This document shows positions 62,987-64,000 of a DNA stretch of 64,000 nt, piece by piece. Source of the stretch: Denitratimonas tolerans (lineage in GTDB: Bacteria; Pseudomonadota; Gammaproteobacteria; Xanthomonadales; Xanthomonadaceae); NCBI RefSeq assembly GCF_037203605.1, contig NZ_JBBDHC010000004.1, forward strand, positions 62,001-126,000, given 5' to 3'. The notes beneath the pieces are model-generated. The model was not told where the DNA came from, did no database searches, and saw nothing but the letters and a program-made list of their open reading frames with translations. Every line of letters starts with the position of its first letter. Positions within the stretch are counted from its first letter, which is position 1. Made by a program: the position numbers and the translations under genes.

Positions 62987-63466
62987 TCAGCGCGCAGTCT
63001 CCTCCCCGCCCGCCAGATCGTCGAGGATCGGACACTCCGGGCGCGCGTCGCCGTGGCAGTGTTCCAGCAGGTTCATCAGGGTGCGGCGCATGGCCTGCAT
63101 GGCCTCGATGCGGCGCGCGAGATCCTCTGCGTGTGCCTGCGTGATGCGCCGCACGCTGGCGGAGGCGCGGCGGCGGTTGCGCCACAGATCCAGCAGATCG
63201 GTGATTTCGCTCATGGAAAAACCGAGGTCGCGCGCCCGCTTGATGAAGCGCAGCGCATGCACGTCGGCCTCGCCGTACTGGCGATAGCCGGACTCGGTGC
63301 GGACGACCTGGCCGAGCAGTCCGAGCGATTCGTAGTGGCGCACCATCCTCGTCGAAACGCCGGAGGCACGCGCCGCATCGCCGATGTTCACCGGTTCGGC
63401 GGGAATTGCCACGACCGACGCGCGCGCCGATCCCCGGGCCCGCCTGCGGCTACTCGCCAACGTCAT
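62987..63466 (-). CDS. cueR: MerR-family copper-responsive regulator CueR
   Basis: 159 residues from the ATG at 63466, overlapping the copZ end by 17 nt; a GTG start at VNIGDAARASGVSTRMVRHY would give the canonical CueR length. The helix-turn-helix and RYYE-like MVRHYESLGLL are followed by a dimerisation helix. The metal loop is CHGDARPEC, two Cys seven residues apart, as in CueR (Cu(I), Ag(I), Au(I)). It activates copper genes by untwisting long-spacer promoters, two of which lie at 63689-63767. Confidence 0.9.
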   Translation of the reverse strand: MTLASSRRRARGSARASVVAIPAEPVNIGDAARASGVSTRMVRHYESLGLLGQVVRTESGYRQYGEADVHALRFIKRARDLGFSMSEITDLLDLWRNRRRASASVRRITQAHAEDLARRIEAMQAMRRTLMNLLEHCHGDARPECPILDDLAGGEETAR

Positions 63467-63650
63467 AGCCCTCGTCGCGGATCGCCCGGGCCAGCGTCTC
63501 GCGCGGCTGGCTGGACTGGACCACTTCGACGCGGTTCCGGCCGCGATCGATGCTGATCCGGGCTTGTGCATCCAGACGGCGGATGGCGCGGGTCACGGCC
63601 GCCTCGCAGTGGCCGCAGGTCATGCCGGTGACGGTGAAGACTTCGCTCAT
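63450..63650 (-). CDS. copZ: Copper chaperone CopZ (HMA domain)
   Basis: 66 residues from the ATG at 63650 (MSEVFTVTGMTCGHCEAAVT), with GGAGAAAACC upstream. A single heavy-metal-associated fold has the Cu(I)-binding GMTCGHC. It hands Cu(I) to the CopA ATPase. It is the first gene of copZ-cueR, divergent from copA. Confidence 0.93.
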   Translation of the reverse strand: MSEVFTVTGMTCGHCEAAVTRAIRRLDAQARISIDRGRNRVEVVQSSQPRETLARAIRDEGYDVGE

Positions 63651-63688
63651 GGTTTTCTCCGGGAATGGGGAATGGGAATTCGCTGAAC

Positions 63689-63719
63689 ATGGTGCGCCTT
63701 GCCATGATGTCAAGGTCAA
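63689..63719 (-). promoter_or_regulatory. CueR-type promoter for copZ-cueR
   Basis: On the minus strand ttgacc (63719-63714) is followed by a 19-nt spacer carrying the dyad ccttg...caagg, then a weak -10 near 63694-63689 (caccat). The overlong spacer and the dyad between -35 and -10 are the hallmark of MerR/CueR promoters. The -10 assignment is the weak part. Confidence 0.65.
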
Positions 63720-63736
63720 GCCTCTGTCGCGGTGAC

Positions 63737-63767
63737 TTGACCTTGCCACGGTGTCAGGGTTCAGACT
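63737..63767 (+). promoter_or_regulatory. CueR-type promoter for copA
   Basis: ttgacc (63737-63742), a 19-nt spacer ttgccacggtgtcagggtt and cagact (63762-63767). The region acctt...cagggt is a dyad. The -10 ends 6 nt before the copA ATG, so transcription would begin at or next to the start codon. It faces the copZ promoter 18 nt away. Confidence 0.72.
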
Positions 63768-63773
63768 GCGCGC

Positions 63774-64000
63774 ATGGATGCGAAAACCGACCTGAATACC
63801 CTCGACCTTGGCATCGGCGGCATGACCTGCGCCTCGTGCGTGGCGCGGGTGGAGCGCGCCTTGAACAAGGTGTCCGGCGTGCACGACGCTGCCGTCAACC
63901 TCGCCACCGAAAGCGCGCGCATCACCTGGCGCGGTGAGGAAGACATGGTGCCGCTACTGCGCCGCGCGGTGCGCGATGCGGGCTACGAGCCGCGCGCGCC
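63774..64000 (+). CDS. copA: Copper-exporting P1B-type ATPase CopA, N-terminal part only
   Basis: The frame from the ATG at 63774 (MDAKTDLNTLDLGIGG) is open to the window edge (75 codons visible). It encodes one heavy-metal-associated domain with MTCASCVARVERALNKVSGV, the first Cu(I)-binding site of CopA. The membrane ATPase part lies beyond the window. The call rests on the HMA domain, the divergent cueR/copZ and the CueR-type promoter; a free-standing HMA protein is less likely. No Shine-Dalgarno sequence is visible. Confidence 0.82.
   Translation, partial: MDAKTDLNTLDLGIGGMTCASCVARVERALNKVSGVHDAAVNLATESARITWRGEEDMVPLLRRAVRDAGYEPRA

Overview
The window is GC-rich, densely coded gammaproteobacterial chromosome. 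Gene order points to Lysobacterales (Xanthomonadales): smc-zipA-ligA-epmA on one strand, scpA-scpB-rluB, and ndk-rlmN-pilW-rodZ-yfgM-bamB-der without ispG or hisS between rodZ and yfgM. Together with GTG and TTG starts and 4-nt overlapping operons, this fits a Xanthomonas/Lysobacter/Rhodanobacter-like organism. The placement is inferred from synteny and protein motifs, not from a search.

Layout. 1-1945: deoxyribonucleoside catabolism (deoC, deoB cut by the left edge), minus strand. 2212-8122: tightly overlapped cusCBA copper/silver RND efflux operon, whose adaptor ends in a His/Met-rich tandem-repeat tail. 8123-9045: mostly non-coding, with two tiny overlapping frames behind a perfect Shine-Dalgarno sequence, a tRNA-Ser(GCU) with its terminator, and palindromic REP-like repeats. 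9046-19391: carbonic anhydrase, a DUF885 metallopeptidase, and epmA, ligA, zipA and smc. 19637-21895: an esterase remnant, a parvulin-type lipoprotein, a YciI protein and a YciO protein. 22043-25156: scpA, scpB and rluB. 25260-28514: a stress cassette (two BON proteins, CsbD, DUF1328) divergent from a triple-PAS LuxR-type regulator, with a palindrome between them. 28604-31585: mdh, an aspartate-type aminotransferase and a cyclophilin.

31765-39056: a TetR regulator with an obvious operator, heading a complete drug-efflux operon of HlyD adaptor, double-ATPase ABC protein, two ABC-2 permeases and a NodT-type outer-membrane factor (YbhGFSR-like). 39135-42264: DUF2892, cytochrome b561, a beta-CASP RNA nuclease-like protein and a LOG-family protein. 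42258-42546: a scrambled outer-membrane-protein remnant. 42578-47178: a redox module (C-terminal-haem cytochrome c, PepSY protein, DUF2271 protein carrying a TGAS flavinylation-like motif, a PepSY-TM/flavodoxin/NAD(P)H reductase fusion, and an ApbE FMN transferase), followed by the tail of a lost ABC exporter. 47528-58347: guaA, guaB, folD, der, bamB, yfgM, rodZ, pilW, rlmN and ndk. 58516-62904: psrA with a readable promoter and operator, then the beta-oxidation genes fadB and fadA. 62987-64000: cueR and copZ divergent from copA, which is cut by the right edge, with two facing MerR-type 19-bp-spacer promoters between them.

The most interesting unit is the 42.6-47.2 kb redox module. It looks like a flavin-based electron-transfer chain in which ApbE would flavinylate the exported DUF2271 protein and the large PepSY flavoreductase would supply electrons. 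The ApbE has no visible export signal, which is a topological puzzle. Copper handling appears at both ends of the window (cusCBA and cueR/copZ/copA).
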